This document shows, piece by piece, positions 1 through 13,000 of a DNA stretch of 64,000 nucleotides; within the stretch, counting starts at the first letter, position 1, and every line of letters begins with the position of its first letter. The position numbers and the translations under genes were made by a program. Origin of the DNA: Macrosoma leucophasiata (lineage: Eukaryota > Arthropoda > Insecta > Lepidoptera > Hedylidae). The stretch is from assembly GCA_036365455.1 (NCBI GenBank), contig JAWQUS010000022.1, positions 6,882,001 through 6,946,000 of the forward strand, given 5' to 3'. The notes under the pieces are model-generated. The model was not told the DNA's origin and did no database searches. It saw nothing but the letters and a program-made list of their open reading frames with translations.

Positions 1-290
1 ATTATTTTTATTATTTATTAAAACTATGAAAAATAAAATTATTTAGGGTACCTCCTCTACATGTAACGCGCGGATTTTTATTTTTCGTTTTCTACACAGT
101 GTGGGATATCGTTGGTCATTCAAAAATGTTACGGGTGTGCAAAAATTTTTCGATTTAGTTAACTGTTCTGAACTGACTTATTAAGCTTTAAGGTGCCAAT
201 TTTCGCCAGAGTCAAGTGTGCCCCCCCTCTAACAACTAAACGGTTGTTGTTAGAAATTCAAACGGTACGGCAATAGTAGCTACATATAAA
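1..290. other. AT-rich intron sequence, nothing recognised
   Basis: No coding signal and no repeat shared with the rest of the window. By position it lies inside the intron that follows the last visible TANC-type exon (977-1076), because no further exon of that gene is found to the left. Confidence 0.5.
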
Positions 291-570
291 TACTGGTGGT
301 AGAGCTCCAGTGACGGAGCTCGCGGGCGTAGGCACTATAGCATTACCTAATATACTTGCCGCTAAATGGTAGTGTTCAGCACTATCGTGTTCCGTTCAGG
401 TGGTAATGTACGGCTCTGTAATTTCGGCCACAGAGGCGTAACACCTTAGGCCTCAGGAGTGATAACGTATCTGCATTTGACCTTGGTCTTTGTGTAAGTG
501 TCTATAGGCTGCAGTCATCACTTAACGTCAACGTGAACTGCATACTTGTTTACCACTTCCATTACATAAT
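291..570 (+). repeat. Family A retroposon, full length
   Basis: Starts ACTGGTGGTAGAGCTCC and ends CATTACATAA, running into a (TA)n tract at 571-588. At least fifteen copies of this roughly 280-base repeat lie in the window. Read in this direction the A-rich tail is at the 3' end, and short copies always keep that end, so I infer a poly(A)-tailed retroposon that is 5'-truncated on insertion. No clear tRNA head is visible. Confidence 0.75.
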
Positions 571-648
571 ATATATATATATATATAACGAAATTAAAAG
601 GAAGCGGGCGGAGCCGTGGGCAACAGCTAGTATAGAATATAATTTACG

Positions 649-957
649 TAACTTCACGCCTGTAATCCCCGAAGGGGTAGGCAGAGGTAAATGCATGCAT
701 TCAAGCATACATGCAAACACCCACGATTCGCCGGTTACGTTTTTGGGCCCATGTAACAGATGGCGAGCCTGTTGACATCTCCGGGCACATTACCAAACTT
801 CAAGGTACTGGGAAATTTCCAGAAAATGGAAAAATCCCAATAGAACCAGAGATAATGGACTTAACACCATCATCTCTGATAACCCCCTACCCGGGAATCG
901 AACCCAGGACCTCAGCGTAGTAGTAGTGGCCTGCTACCACTAGGCTACCGAGGCAGT
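649..957 (-). mobile_element. Family B tRNA-derived SINE, full length
   Basis: On the minus strand it begins ACTGCCTCGGTAGCCTAGTGG (A-box-like) and carries GGTTCGATTCC (B box), a body, and a 3' tail with CTACCCCTTCGGGGATTACAG then GCGTGAAG. It ends 20 bases from the splice donor of the exon at 977-1076, so it sits in the TANC-type gene's intron, in gene orientation. It is the reference copy for family B. Confidence 0.85.
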
Positions 958-976
958 CGGTCGGCATATAATTTAC

Positions 977-1076
977 CTTTTCCAAATACAACAGGCACCC
1001 GTCACTCTTTATCCGAAGATGGTCCAAAGCGGCCGCCGCAGCCGCCGCCGCCGTGGAGTCACTCGACACGCGAGCT
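977..1076 (-). CDS. rols: TANC-type gene exon 11
   Basis: Acceptor TTATTCCAG then 100 nt, donor AAG/GTAAAT; enters in phase 2, leaves in phase 0. Encodes RARVSSDSTA, a run of eight alanines from a GCG/GCC repeat, then LDHLRIKSDGCLLYLEK, a segment typical of the region after the ATPase core in TANC proteins. It is the last exon visible at the left side. Confidence 0.85.
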
Positions 1077-4000
1077 CTGGAATAAAGGTGGACTTTTAAA
1101 AGCCGTAACCTATTTTTTTTTATGTAATCAAGTGGCAAACAAGCATGCAATTCACATTGATGTCAAGTGATGACTCCAGCCTATAGACACCCACACAAAG
1201 ACCAAGGTCAAAATGCAGATGCGTTATAGGTCGCGCCAGGTAAAAAGAACGCTGGCGGTCAAGCTGCGCAGTAGACGATTTATCGATCTATTTGGTGGTA
1301 TGTGGTGCGGCGTTTTCAATCTGACTACCAATACACGAAACCGCAAGCGAAAGCTAGATCAAAAATAAACCAATAGGGCTAGTACTTTCGTGCGCGAGTG
1401 TACCGATGCGCGAACACATCCCTTCTACTTTCTTCCAGCGTTCTTTTTACGTGGCGCGACCTATACCACACCTAAGGCCTAAGGTGTTATGCCTCTGTGC
1501 CGGAAATTACGGGGCCGTACATTACCACCTGACCGGAACATGGTAGTGCTGAACACTACCATTTAGCGGCAAGTATATTAGGTAATGCGGTGGTGGCTAC
1601 GCCCGCGAGCTCCGTCACTAGAGCTCTACCACCAGTAAAATAAAATTTAATCTATACAATTGAATAAAATTGGAGTGACTGTTTATAATATAAAAATTAC
1701 CGCTTATTACTAAATGCATACGTATGTATACACAGCACATATATCAAAACAGCATTTTTTACAATTTTTGTCTGTCTGTCTGTCCATCTGTCTGTCTCTC
1801 TGTTTGTTCCGGCTAATCTCGGGAACGGCTGGACCGATTTTGACGGATCTTTCACTGATAGCTTATGTAATAAGGAGTTATTTAGGCTACTTTTATACTA
1901 GCTGCGCCCACGACCTCGTCCGGGTATGTACTGAATAATCATAAATTCTCACGCGGACGAAGTCGCGGGCACAGCTAGTTATTAACCGACTTCGAAAAAA
2001 GGAGGAGGTTCTCAATTCGTCCGAATCTTTTTTTTTTATGTACGTTCCCCGATAATTCGAAAACGTCTGTACCGATTTCGATAATTTTGGTTCCGTTTGA
2101 AAGGGCGTGCCTCCCAGTTGGTCCCATTGTAACCATGTCAATATGTGATGATGGGATCCCGGAGAAATCGAGGGAAGTCTTCAAATTTTATAGCACACTT
2201 GAAAGATTTTCGACATTTTTTATAATAATAATGTTCCGTGCCTTGTGGCCGTATACCTCACAGGTGGGCCCATTGTCACCATGACAAGATGTGATGATTG
2301 GATCCTGGAGAAATCGAGGGAACTCTTCAAATTTCATAGCACACTTCAAAGATTTCGATTATTTTTTATATAATAACATTGTTTCGTGTGTTTGCTTTCG
2401 GAAGGCACAATTTGATGAAGTGGAACTGATGATGAAGACTATATTTGGTACCTTCTTAGTTGAAATACCTACTTTTACTGTAATAATACTAATAATAGTT
2501 ACTCGTTTGTTTAAAACATTGTTATTATAAACCGCGATTGTTCGAAAACGTTTTACTGTAATACTTAATATTAATAATAGTTATACCACTGAAAAACAAA
2601 AAAATAATTATTATTTATAACAAAAATTAAAATATTTAAAAAAAACCGTCTTCAAAAAAAAATCAAAACTGAATAGACAAAAACACTAAAAAGCGAAAAA
2701 TAAACTCAATTACTTTTATATGGGCCGCGCGTTAGGACTAATGTTGTGGTGTTGCAGTACTTACCTACTATGTTAAGTTATCAAATACGGCTATATGAAG
2801 CGCACTATTGCCTTGGCACCGACTTCAAACCTATGAGTAGGTAAGTACGTAGGCCATATTAAAGTAATTGAGTTTATTTTTCGCTTTTTAGTGTTTTTGT
2901 CTATTCAGTTTTGTTTTTTTATTTTGAGGGCGGTTTTTTTATATAAATCAATTGCTGTTCGTTAGGCTCGATAAAACTCGAGAACGGCTGGACCGATTTG
3001 GCTAATTATAGTTTTGAATGAATTTTGAAAGTCCAGGAAAGGTTTAAAGGGGTAAGAAAATATCAAGAAATTGAAGAGGAATAGTAATACACAATTTCAT
3101 TTTCCCATACAAATAGTCCGTATATATCGAACCTTTGACACACGTCAAACCGACCCTAAAATCGGTTAAAAATCAAAAAGGGAAAGCAAAATTTGCCGCA
3201 TCGGTGTGGGACTTCGGTAGCTTAGTGGTAAAGCGGCTGGACTGGTTACCCAGAGGTCACAGGTTCGATTCCTGCCCGAAGTAATTTTTTTCTTTCCGTT
3301 TTTTTCTTTAATTTCTTAAGTGTAGTGGTTTTTTTTTTCTTTTTTTTTCTTTGTATAAATATACAAGAGGAGTAAGTAATGTTGTGGATAACTTGACAGA
3401 AGTCCTCGCTACGGTTTACGGGCGCGCTTTAAGTCAATATCGAGATGAAAGGTGTGTATAGAGTGGGTTAGGTATGTATTTTGAGTTTAGTTATTATGTG
3501 ATGATATCTCATGTATTCTTGAACTGTTTTAAGGTGTCGACAATGTGTTTAGTGAACTGATTGAATGTGTTTCTTGTACTTTCTTTTTGTAGGATACTTT
3601 CTAATTTGAATGGGTCTATATTGAGCATATTGCATGTGTTTATGTGAGTGTAGCGAGCGTTACTGTAGCGAGGACAATCAGTTAGCAGATGGTGGAAGCT
3701 TTGAATTGAGGTGTCATCACAGCGACATTTGTCCGAGGGAGTGATTTTCAATCTATGGAGATATTGTTCATGGTAACCGTGCCCGGTAAAAACTTGAGTG
3801 AGGTGGAAACTTGGGGAGCCTATATTGTGTAACTCGTTTATTGCATTCAAGTCGGGTAACCATTTTCGGGTGTGTTCGCCAGTTCGTGATTCGATGTAAT
3901 TTTTGTTACTTGATAATGCAGTTTCATCTTTTAGTATATATATATATTTTGTTTTTTTTTATGTAATAAAAGTGGCAAACAAGCATGCAGTTCACATTGA

Positions 4001-7000
4001 TGTTAAGTGATGACTGCAGCCTATAGACAACCACACAATGATTAGATGTCAAAATGCAGATGCGCTGCCACTCCTGAGACATTAGGGTGTTATGCCTCTG
4101 TGCCGGAAATTACAGGGCCGTACAAATATGCTTCACGAAGCTTATTGGAAACTCCTCCTTGAAACCAGGGGCTCTGTGTAGACATGCAGCGTCCTTTGCC
4201 GCGCCGTCGGCTTCTTCATTGCCTGGTATTTTGTTGTGTGCTTTGATCCATACAAAGTGTAGTGGTTTATTTTACGTCAACGACAATGTACTAGGTTCCT
4301 AGAGACAGCAAGACAAAGTACAGACTGAAGACTGACCGTAGTCTGGGCTCGCAGTCGAGCCTCGCCAGCACGTAGCGCTGCACGTCGGCGGCCACGTGCG
4401 CGCGGGATAACTCGTCCAGCGTTATCTTGCGGCAACCTGAAATATAAAAAAAAAATTAAATACGCTTACATACATACGTATAACATTGACATTGACATAT
4501 TAATCAACGTATCAGTTGTTATTCGCTTTAATTTTATATTTGTAATTTGACCTATCACAAGCAAATTCTATTATTTCCAAGTGATTAAATGAATTTTTGA
4601 GTTTGAGTTTGAGTTTATAAACTTGTGACGTCGTTGCCGTAATCACTAGGCACTTTCTTTTTTTTTTATTTATGGCATCGCTATTATGCATATTGCCAGT
4701 GTCAAGTAAAACGATATTTCGTATTAGTTTTGTAGCGTAAAGTTAGTATTATAGTCAGTCAAGTTAGTTACAATCAGTAATTCGAGAAAAGCGATGGCTA
4801 CTTTACCAGAACAATTAAATGAAGTTTTGGAAGCAACCAGAAAGGACGTGTTTTCGCACTGTTATTCTATTTCACTATACACGAGCACTGTCATAAACCT
4901 ATATCAAACAAAACACCACCAACTTTATTTAATATAACTCAAAAATACAACAAGAAAATGAAATAAAATAAGAGCACCACACGTCTCTTTCAAGTTTCCC
5001 GCCAAATCTCCCACTAGGCACTTGTCGAGTTGTTTACACGATCGACAAGCGACAAGTGCTGTGATAGGGGTAGTTTATCGCTTAGTAAGTAGCACAGATC
5101 ACCCCCAATAGATACCGCATTAGTGAATATTTGTTCGGAGCCGTGTTCACCGTTTTTGAGGTACGCGGGTGTAGCGGGAGACGTAACTAAAGCGCTGTGA
5201 TTGGCTGTTTGAATTGGAGACTTGGCCCGCCCCATACGCCCACTCATTGGGCTGTGAAGCTATCGATATTTCTTATCGATATTTTTTCCACATTTATTTG
5301 CTTTTTTAAAGATAATTCAGCAGAACTTGGTAAATAGAAGTAAATACAGTTGTCAGTAATTGGAAATAATATAATCATAATTTCAGAAATAGGTAAATTA
5401 AAATATTAATAGTATATCATTTGAGTAGGTAAATAAAAACGCATAAACTTAATGCCAATAAAGTAAAATAACTACAGACTACAAGTGACCAGCAGCAGCC
5501 AGTGCGGCAGCAGGTGCTGGTGGCGCGCCAGCAGCCCTCCCCCCCCCCCCCACATACCCGTGAACATCTTGGTGAGATGCCTGGCGTGTCTCCTGGCGGT
5601 GGCGACCAGCAGCAGCCAGTGCGGCAGCAGGTGCTGGTGGCGCGCCAGCAGCCCTCCCCCCCCCCCACATACCCGTGAACATCTTGGTGAGATGCCTGGC
5701 GTGTCTCCTGGCGGTGGCGACCAGCAGCAGCCAGTGCGGCAGCAGGTGCTGGTGGCGCGCCAGCAGCCCTCCCCCCCCCCCCCCACATACCCGTGAACAT
5801 CTTGGTGAGATGCCTGGCGTGTCTCCTGGCGGTGGCGACCAGCAGCAGCCAGTGCGGCAGCAGGTGCTGGTGGCGCGCCAGGAGTCCTGCAATACTACCC
5901 TCGCACCCTTCCTCACGTCGCTGGCCTGGGGACATTGCATAAAAAAAACTTTTATAACACATCGTGACCTAAACCTGCACCTTACGCACGCTTTTCCGTG
6001 ACTTAAGTTGCCTATTTCTAAACGGTGCACAAAGAACCCGCACTTTAAGCACGCTTTTCTCCTCTGAGGGAAAATTCCCCAAATTGCGGGGAATTTCAAG
6101 CTCAGTGGGTTATTCATGGAGATTGGCATAAAGAGAGGCAAATGCAGTGATTTTCACAACTCACCCGTAAGTTGTATGTTAGCTTTCACAGGGCAAAAGT
6201 AGTTTTTCGTAAAGTTCACGCATGGCCGAGGTGGTTTTTTTTCTTCTCGCGCTTTCGGTTTTGTGTAAACTTAGAAATGTTCAAATTCCCCAATTCGGGG
6301 AATTCGACTTACGTTTTTAGGAATATGAAGTGATAGCATTGGCATCTCTGGTTATTTTAATTGCACAGTCACACCAACGTGCTCAATAGATATGTGTCAT
6401 TCGTTCGAATGCAACGAACCGTATCAGTACTGAACCATTGACAAAAAGATCCGGCTCGTTCGACCCGTTCGAATGATTGTTTTCAAGTTTTTGAGGATCC
6501 GTTTCACATAGTGGCTCAACAGTTCAATTGGATCAGTGAACCATAAATACTGTGTTTCTATTGGCTCTTGTGTTTGCCATTCAACGCTTCCTATTCGCAA
6601 AAATTTACAAGGTCATCACAGATTAAAAAATATTTTTCGTACGTTCAGAAATGGTTTTTAAAAATTTGCCTATATTTTTTTTTGTTTTAAAATTTTATTT
6701 GCTTTTATTTCTGTGTATTTATTATATAAAACAATTATAATAAATATATATTAAATACACAGAAAACAAATGCTAATATATTTTTAAAACAAAAAAATAC
6801 AGGCAAATAAAACCGATTTCTGAACGTCTCAAAAATATTTTTTCATCTGTGGTGACCTTGTAAATTTTAGCGAATAGGAAGCTTACGCAACGTCCAATAG
6901 AAACATAATAGGTATTTTATCATAACCGGCTCTTTTAGGTCGTTCAATCGCGAACGACACATACAAAGTGCACAATCAATAACAAGACGAAAGAGGTTGC

Positions 7001-10000
7001 TAAACTTAATAATAAAATAATTCAATAAAAAATTAAAGACTTCGAATGTCTTTCATTTTTTATTTCATTTTCATGTACAAATATGGAACTTGGTGTGATT
7101 TTTTCCAAATTTCACATCAAAGACGTAATATAAGTTACCGTCATTTTCGAAACTTTTTTGTTCGAATTTCATTTGTTTGAAAAAGGTATGACGAAGTTTT
7201 ATGTATGTATCTTCACACCAGGTCCCTAACGGGGTAGGCAGAGAGTGTAGAGCGCCAGATATCCCGGTTCAGACAAACCTCTCGTGCCTCGTCTACCTTC
7301 ATCATTCTCTTCATACATGCACGCCGATTCCTAAGACTTTTGACCCCACCATCAGACAGAACTCGACCTATTTGGTCATGGTAGGTCAGCCTTGGTCTTC
7401 CTGGGCCTCTGCAACCATCCACATTCGCATTGTATATCTGTTTAGTCAGTCGCTCATTCGACATTCTTTCTATATGCCCGAATCATCGGAGCATGCCTTT
7501 TTTCATTTTTACACCGATACTATCATTCACACAAAGTCTCTTTCTTACATCTTCATTACGAACGCGATCGGTGAGTGATACACCGCAGATCTTGCGCAAA
7601 GATCTCATCTCGACCGCGTTCAACTTACTTTCATGCTTTTAAATACCATAATTTATAACATAAATTTGTAGACCATCAGAAAAACCCATACATAACAGAT
7701 TTATCAAAACACTTTTTTCTTTTCACAGATATTTTGCTAACAATAATTTTCTTTTCTAGATGTATTTAAGGTCGAATTACCTTTTTCCTATTCATTATTT
7801 TGAATTTAAGATAGGTAACCGAGATTGGAAACGTGAGCGACCCCGACTTAGGTTAGGTCGAAGGGTGTTCTCCCGCCGCACCGGTGTGTTATTTTTTTTT
7901 TTTTTGCTGACAGTACACCTGTTACTATAAAACAGCAACGAACACGAAACATTTTTCGAGCAATAAAACATCTATCATTAATAGCTTAAACCAAACGTTG
8001 AGATAAGACTTCAAACCGTATTGAATTTGAAAATAAGAACAGTCGAAATTCGTACGCCAAAATATATGGCAATAATTTTCGGTAAAATGAATACTAAGGG
8101 CAACGAAAAAAGAAAAATATCCTTCCTCTCTGGTTCTATTGGGATTTTTCCATTTTCTGGAAATTTCCCAGTACCTAAGTGTGGTAATGTGCCCGGAGAT
8201 GTCAACAGGCTCGCCATCTGTTACATGGGCCAAAAAACGTAACCGGTAATGCTGGGCGAATCGTGGGTGTTTGCATGTATGCTTGAATGCATGCATTTAC
8301 CTCTGCCTACCCCTTCGGGGATAACAGGTGTCAAGTTACGAAAGAAAAAAAAATTAGGACAACTTATTTTCGGTGAAAATAATTTCGAATTTAAGATATG
8401 TAACCAAAATAACAACTCACCATTACCGGTCCCCTCATCGATAGCGTCGACAAGCAAAAACAAACACTGTTTAGGCGGATCAATCTCCAAAAGCGGGAAC
8501 AATATGGCCTTCTTGAAACACTCATCAGGATTCTTCTCCAAATTCTGCGGCAACAACGCCTGTTGAATCTCCGTTTCACTCAACAACTTATCATAATAAG
8601 CATTCGCTATTAACGTACGAGGACTTATAGGCAAACTGGGAATCGGAGGCGGAACATCATCGCTTTCCGAACGTTTCTTCTCCATTTCAGTCTGCGGATT
8701 CAAATCTTTGACATCCGTCATTACGTTCTGATATTCGACTTCTCTATCGTCTCTCTCGACGCGTTTCGGCGAATTATCGGCCGAATTTGGTCTTAGTTCG
8801 CTTTTGTTGGGGTACCGAAAATTAGCGACCGGTATTCGTGATTTCGGGGGACTATTCTCGACTTTATGCTTGTCATCCTCTTTTGTTTCCGTGGATAGAC
8901 TCTTTTGTAGCAACGTTGGCTTTTTGTCGGTCAAAGGCTCGGAGCTTTGACGCAGAAGTCTTGAGTTTCGGGACTCTTTGGACTGCCTCTGGGATATGTT
9001 GCGCAGGAACAGGTTTTCGTGGTTCTCGTATAGTCGAAAGTCGGGGTTCTCTTCGTTCTGATCGAGAAATGGGTTCGTTGTAATCGCGTTCGATCGAGGC
9101 AGGATTTCTGGCAACTGTAATTGAATATATTTGGAGTATGAATGGCAGATAATAATCATAAACGGGAACTTCTAAATGGTCTTAAGTAGTTTTCGTTAGA
9201 CTGTATATAAGCATATATGACTGTATGTTCTCCTCAAGAAAATAAAATAAAATAATTAGTTTTGTTTTTATGTAATGAAGTTGGCAAACAAGCATACAGT
9301 TCACATTGATATTAAGTGATGACTGCAGCCTATAGACATTTACACAAAGAACATATCAAAATGCAGATCCGTTCCCATCCCTGAAATCTATTTTTTTATG
9401 TGTATTAAAAGTGGCGAATAAGCATGCAGTTCACATTGATGTTAAGTGATGACTGCAGCCTATAGACATTTACACAAAGAACATATCAAAATGCAGATCC
9501 GTTCCCATCCCTGAAATCTATTTTTTGATGTGTATTAAAAGTGGCAAATAAGCATGCAGTTCACATTGATGTTAAGTGATGACTGCAGCCTATAGACACA
9601 AAAAGACCAAAGTCAAAATGCCGATCTGTTACCACTCGAGGCCTAGGTGTTATGCCTCTGTGCCGGAAATTACAGGACCGTACATTACCACCTGACCGGA
9701 ACACGATAGTGCTGAACAATACCATTTAGCGACAGATAAATTAGGTAATGCGATGGTGCCTACGCCCTCGAGCTCCTACACTGGAACTATACCACCATAA
9801 GAATCCTAAAGACGTTCACTGCTGGAAAAGGCCTTCTTCAAACACGCCAATAGTGGCGTGAGTCATTAGGGGAGAAGACATAAACGCCAAGCTTGGCAAG
9901 CGTTTTGAATTAGTGGAAATTATTGTTTTATCAAAACTTAACTATATGGATCCGGTATATGGCCCACGTTTGTTCTCAAAAACACAAAAATGCATACAAA

Positions 10001-13000
10001 GAGTGCAGAATGCTTGTCCCCGATTCTGTTGCGTTTATTCCCATCGGCCACCCCGGTGGTCGTTAGTTTCATTTGCCCCCTTCATAGTTATACTGCAATG
10101 GTTTATTCGCATTTCGCATCGGACGTTAGGTACCGATAGTCGATAAAAATAACTACGTTAAGAAAAACCGACTTCAAAACTGAAAAGTAAAAAATAAAGA
10201 TTTAATTGTAATTAGGTAAATACTACCTATTATTTATATGTGCTATTTACTAATAAGTTTGAAGTCGGTTCCAAGCCTTAAACAAATAATTATATTTTAA
10301 TCACTTAAATATGAATACGAGAAAATTAAATACACTGCACAAAACGTAACCGGCGAATCATGGGTGTTTGCATGTATGCTTGAATTCATGCATTTACCTC
10401 TGCCTACCCCTTCGGGGATTACAGGCGTGAAGTTACGTTTTAATACAATGAAATGCCTACTTTAGTGATTTTGGCTTGGCACCGACTTCAAACCTATTAG
10501 TAAATAGCACATATAAATAATAGGTAGTATATACCTAATTACAATTAAATCTTTATTTTTTACTTTTCAGTTTTGAAGTCGGTTTTTCTTAACGTAGTTA
10601 TTTTTTTTTTTTTTTTTTTTTTATGTTATGGGAGTGGTAAACAAGCATGCAGTTCACATTGATGTTAAGTGATGACTGCAGCCTATAGACACCCACACAA
10701 AGACCAAGGTCAAAATGCAGATGCGTTACCACTCCTGAGGCCTAAGGTCTTATGCCTCTGTGCCGGAAATTACAGGGCCGTACATTAAAATATTATTATT
10801 ATAATATATAATATATTAGCCGTATTTAATACTTTTTAGTTTATTGCTGCTTTGTCAATTAGATTAATGTTCACATCTGTCAAATTTGTAAAATCTGACT
10901 CTTTTAACTTCGTGACAATAAGATAGGTACATAATTTAAACTGTTTAGATGTGTTGATACAAAATTATTACACGACTATACGAAATCAATGAAAAAAATA
11001 TTGATTTTTGCGGAAAGTAATCATGGACTGTTAACTTTATCCACGAAGGAGTAAATAAGCTGTGTTGTGTCGTTGATGAGTAAATATGTCATTGTCACTT
11101 GTTGTCATGCGCATTAGGATATCTAGGACGTCAGTGGATTCAACGCATTGTTATGACAACACGCTGTCTAATCTTATTTAGTTTGAGGTGAAAGTAAGTA
11201 AAAAATGCTCATAAAATAAAAACTAATGGTCATACCTGAATAAAATTTTTATGGGACCAATTCGAAACTATTCCCCATCAAACACAACAAGAATTACGTA
11301 AATCGGTCCAGAAATCTCGGCGAAATTCGCGTACATACATAAAAAAAAAATACCGGCCGAATTGAAGAACCTTCTCGTTTTTTTGAACTCGGTTAAAAAT
11401 TGACTTAGGTGACATATTTTCAATTTGACAATTTGTCATCTTTTTCGTCATGGGTGTCGTTTTCTTGGTTCATGAGGGTGAGGATGAACCAATATAACTA
11501 TGAAACTAACGGCCATTGGGATGGCTGATGGAAATAAATGTTCTGTTGTTCATGGAGGAATTTGTAAATAATTGATGCTTTCCATATTATAAAAAAATAT
11601 TTAGTTCCTATTTAATTTATTATGTGTTTTTGATTATTATTAGTGGTTATTCACTCTAGGTTAGTTTAAAAAAAAAAATTACGATGTTAAAGTGCTCTCG
11701 AGGAGCCTAATTATATGAAATAAAAAAATAAAATACGCTTACACTCACAGCCCCACAGTAGGTACAAAACCTGTGTCGTGGGTGCCGTTGTACTCATACA
11801 ACACATACACAAACACCCAGTCCCGAAACAAATATCTGTAGGCCATACAAATATTCAAATATTTGTCCCGGTGCGGGGATCGAACCCGCGACCCTTCGAA
11901 TCAAACGGTCATCTCACACCGTTGGACAAACCGGGTCGTCAAATAAATGAATAAACTGAATAAACATATATAATGTTAGAAATAAACGTTTCTTTCTTTC
12001 ATTCTTTTTGGCGATCGCAGTGGCGGTGATTATATCGCGGGACGCTGTTACCCACCCCGCGTTATTGCATTATCACATGTACTCACATTAGGCGAACTTA
12101 GCGCCGCGTCGTCTATGGAATCCATATAGTCCTCCCTTTCATGTAGCCGTTCAATGGTACGCGTCCGCCGACCGCTGCTGCACTCCTCCTCGTCCGTACG
12201 CTGGTCTGTAACATAATATATGTTTTTGTAACTGCCTCAGTAGCCTAGTGGTAGCAGGCCACTACTACCCCGGGTTCGATTTCCGGGTCGGGGACTATCA
12301 GAGATACGGGTTTAAAATCCTTTCTCTAGAAAATGTAAAAATCCCAATAGAACTCTGGTTCTATTAGGATTTTTTTTCCATTTCCTGGAAGTTTCCTAGT
12401 ACCTCGGAGTTTGGTAATGTCCCCGGAGATGGCGACAGGCTCGCCACAAACAAAAACGTAACCGGCGAATCGTGGGTGTTTGCATGTATGCTTGAATGCA
12501 AGCATTTTACCTCTGCCTACCCGTTCGGAGATTACAGGTGTGAAGTTACGTTTATAATAATAAATGGCTGCCATATTATTTTAGATGATATAATACTTTT
12601 TATATTTCAATTTAACTGAATGAATTAATGAATGAAATAACTTTATTGAAGCAGTACTAGCCATGCCCATAAAAAATTAAAAACAACAAAATATAAACAA
12701 AACGAAAATGAGTTGGTACACGAGAACGAATCAAAAAATACATAGTCAATTAAAATATAAATAGATAAGCACAAAAACAGAAATACAATCACTATAATGA
12801 AACAAATAAAAATAAAAAACTGCCTCAGTAGCCTAGTGGTAGCAGGCCACTACTACTACTCTGAGGTCCTGGGTTCGATGCCCGGGTAGGAGGTTATCAG
12901 CGATAATGGTGGAAAGTCCTTTATCTCTGGTTCTATTGGGATTTTTCAATTTTCTGGAAGTTTCGCAGTACCTCGGAGTTCGGTAGTGTGCCCGGAGATG

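Noticed and set aside
3212..3283. tRNA gene
   Set aside because: Acceptor, D and T arms form but the anticodon stem does not, and the same head recurs as a SINE family with a T/C-rich tail.
5880..5890. Acceptor TATTGCAG as the exon 9 start
   Set aside because: In phase and possible, but the acceptor at 5926 has a better tract and includes the conserved-looking SIAGLLARH; kept as an alternative only.
5417..6141. ORFs of 104-220 codons through the exon 9 array
   Set aside because: Read-through of intron and G-runs in shifting frames; only 5791-5925 has a proper acceptor, donor and family match.
8221..8420. Extension of the exon 8 ORF past 8421
   Set aside because: A strong GTGAGT donor lies at 8420 and the extra residues come from intron and a family B SINE.
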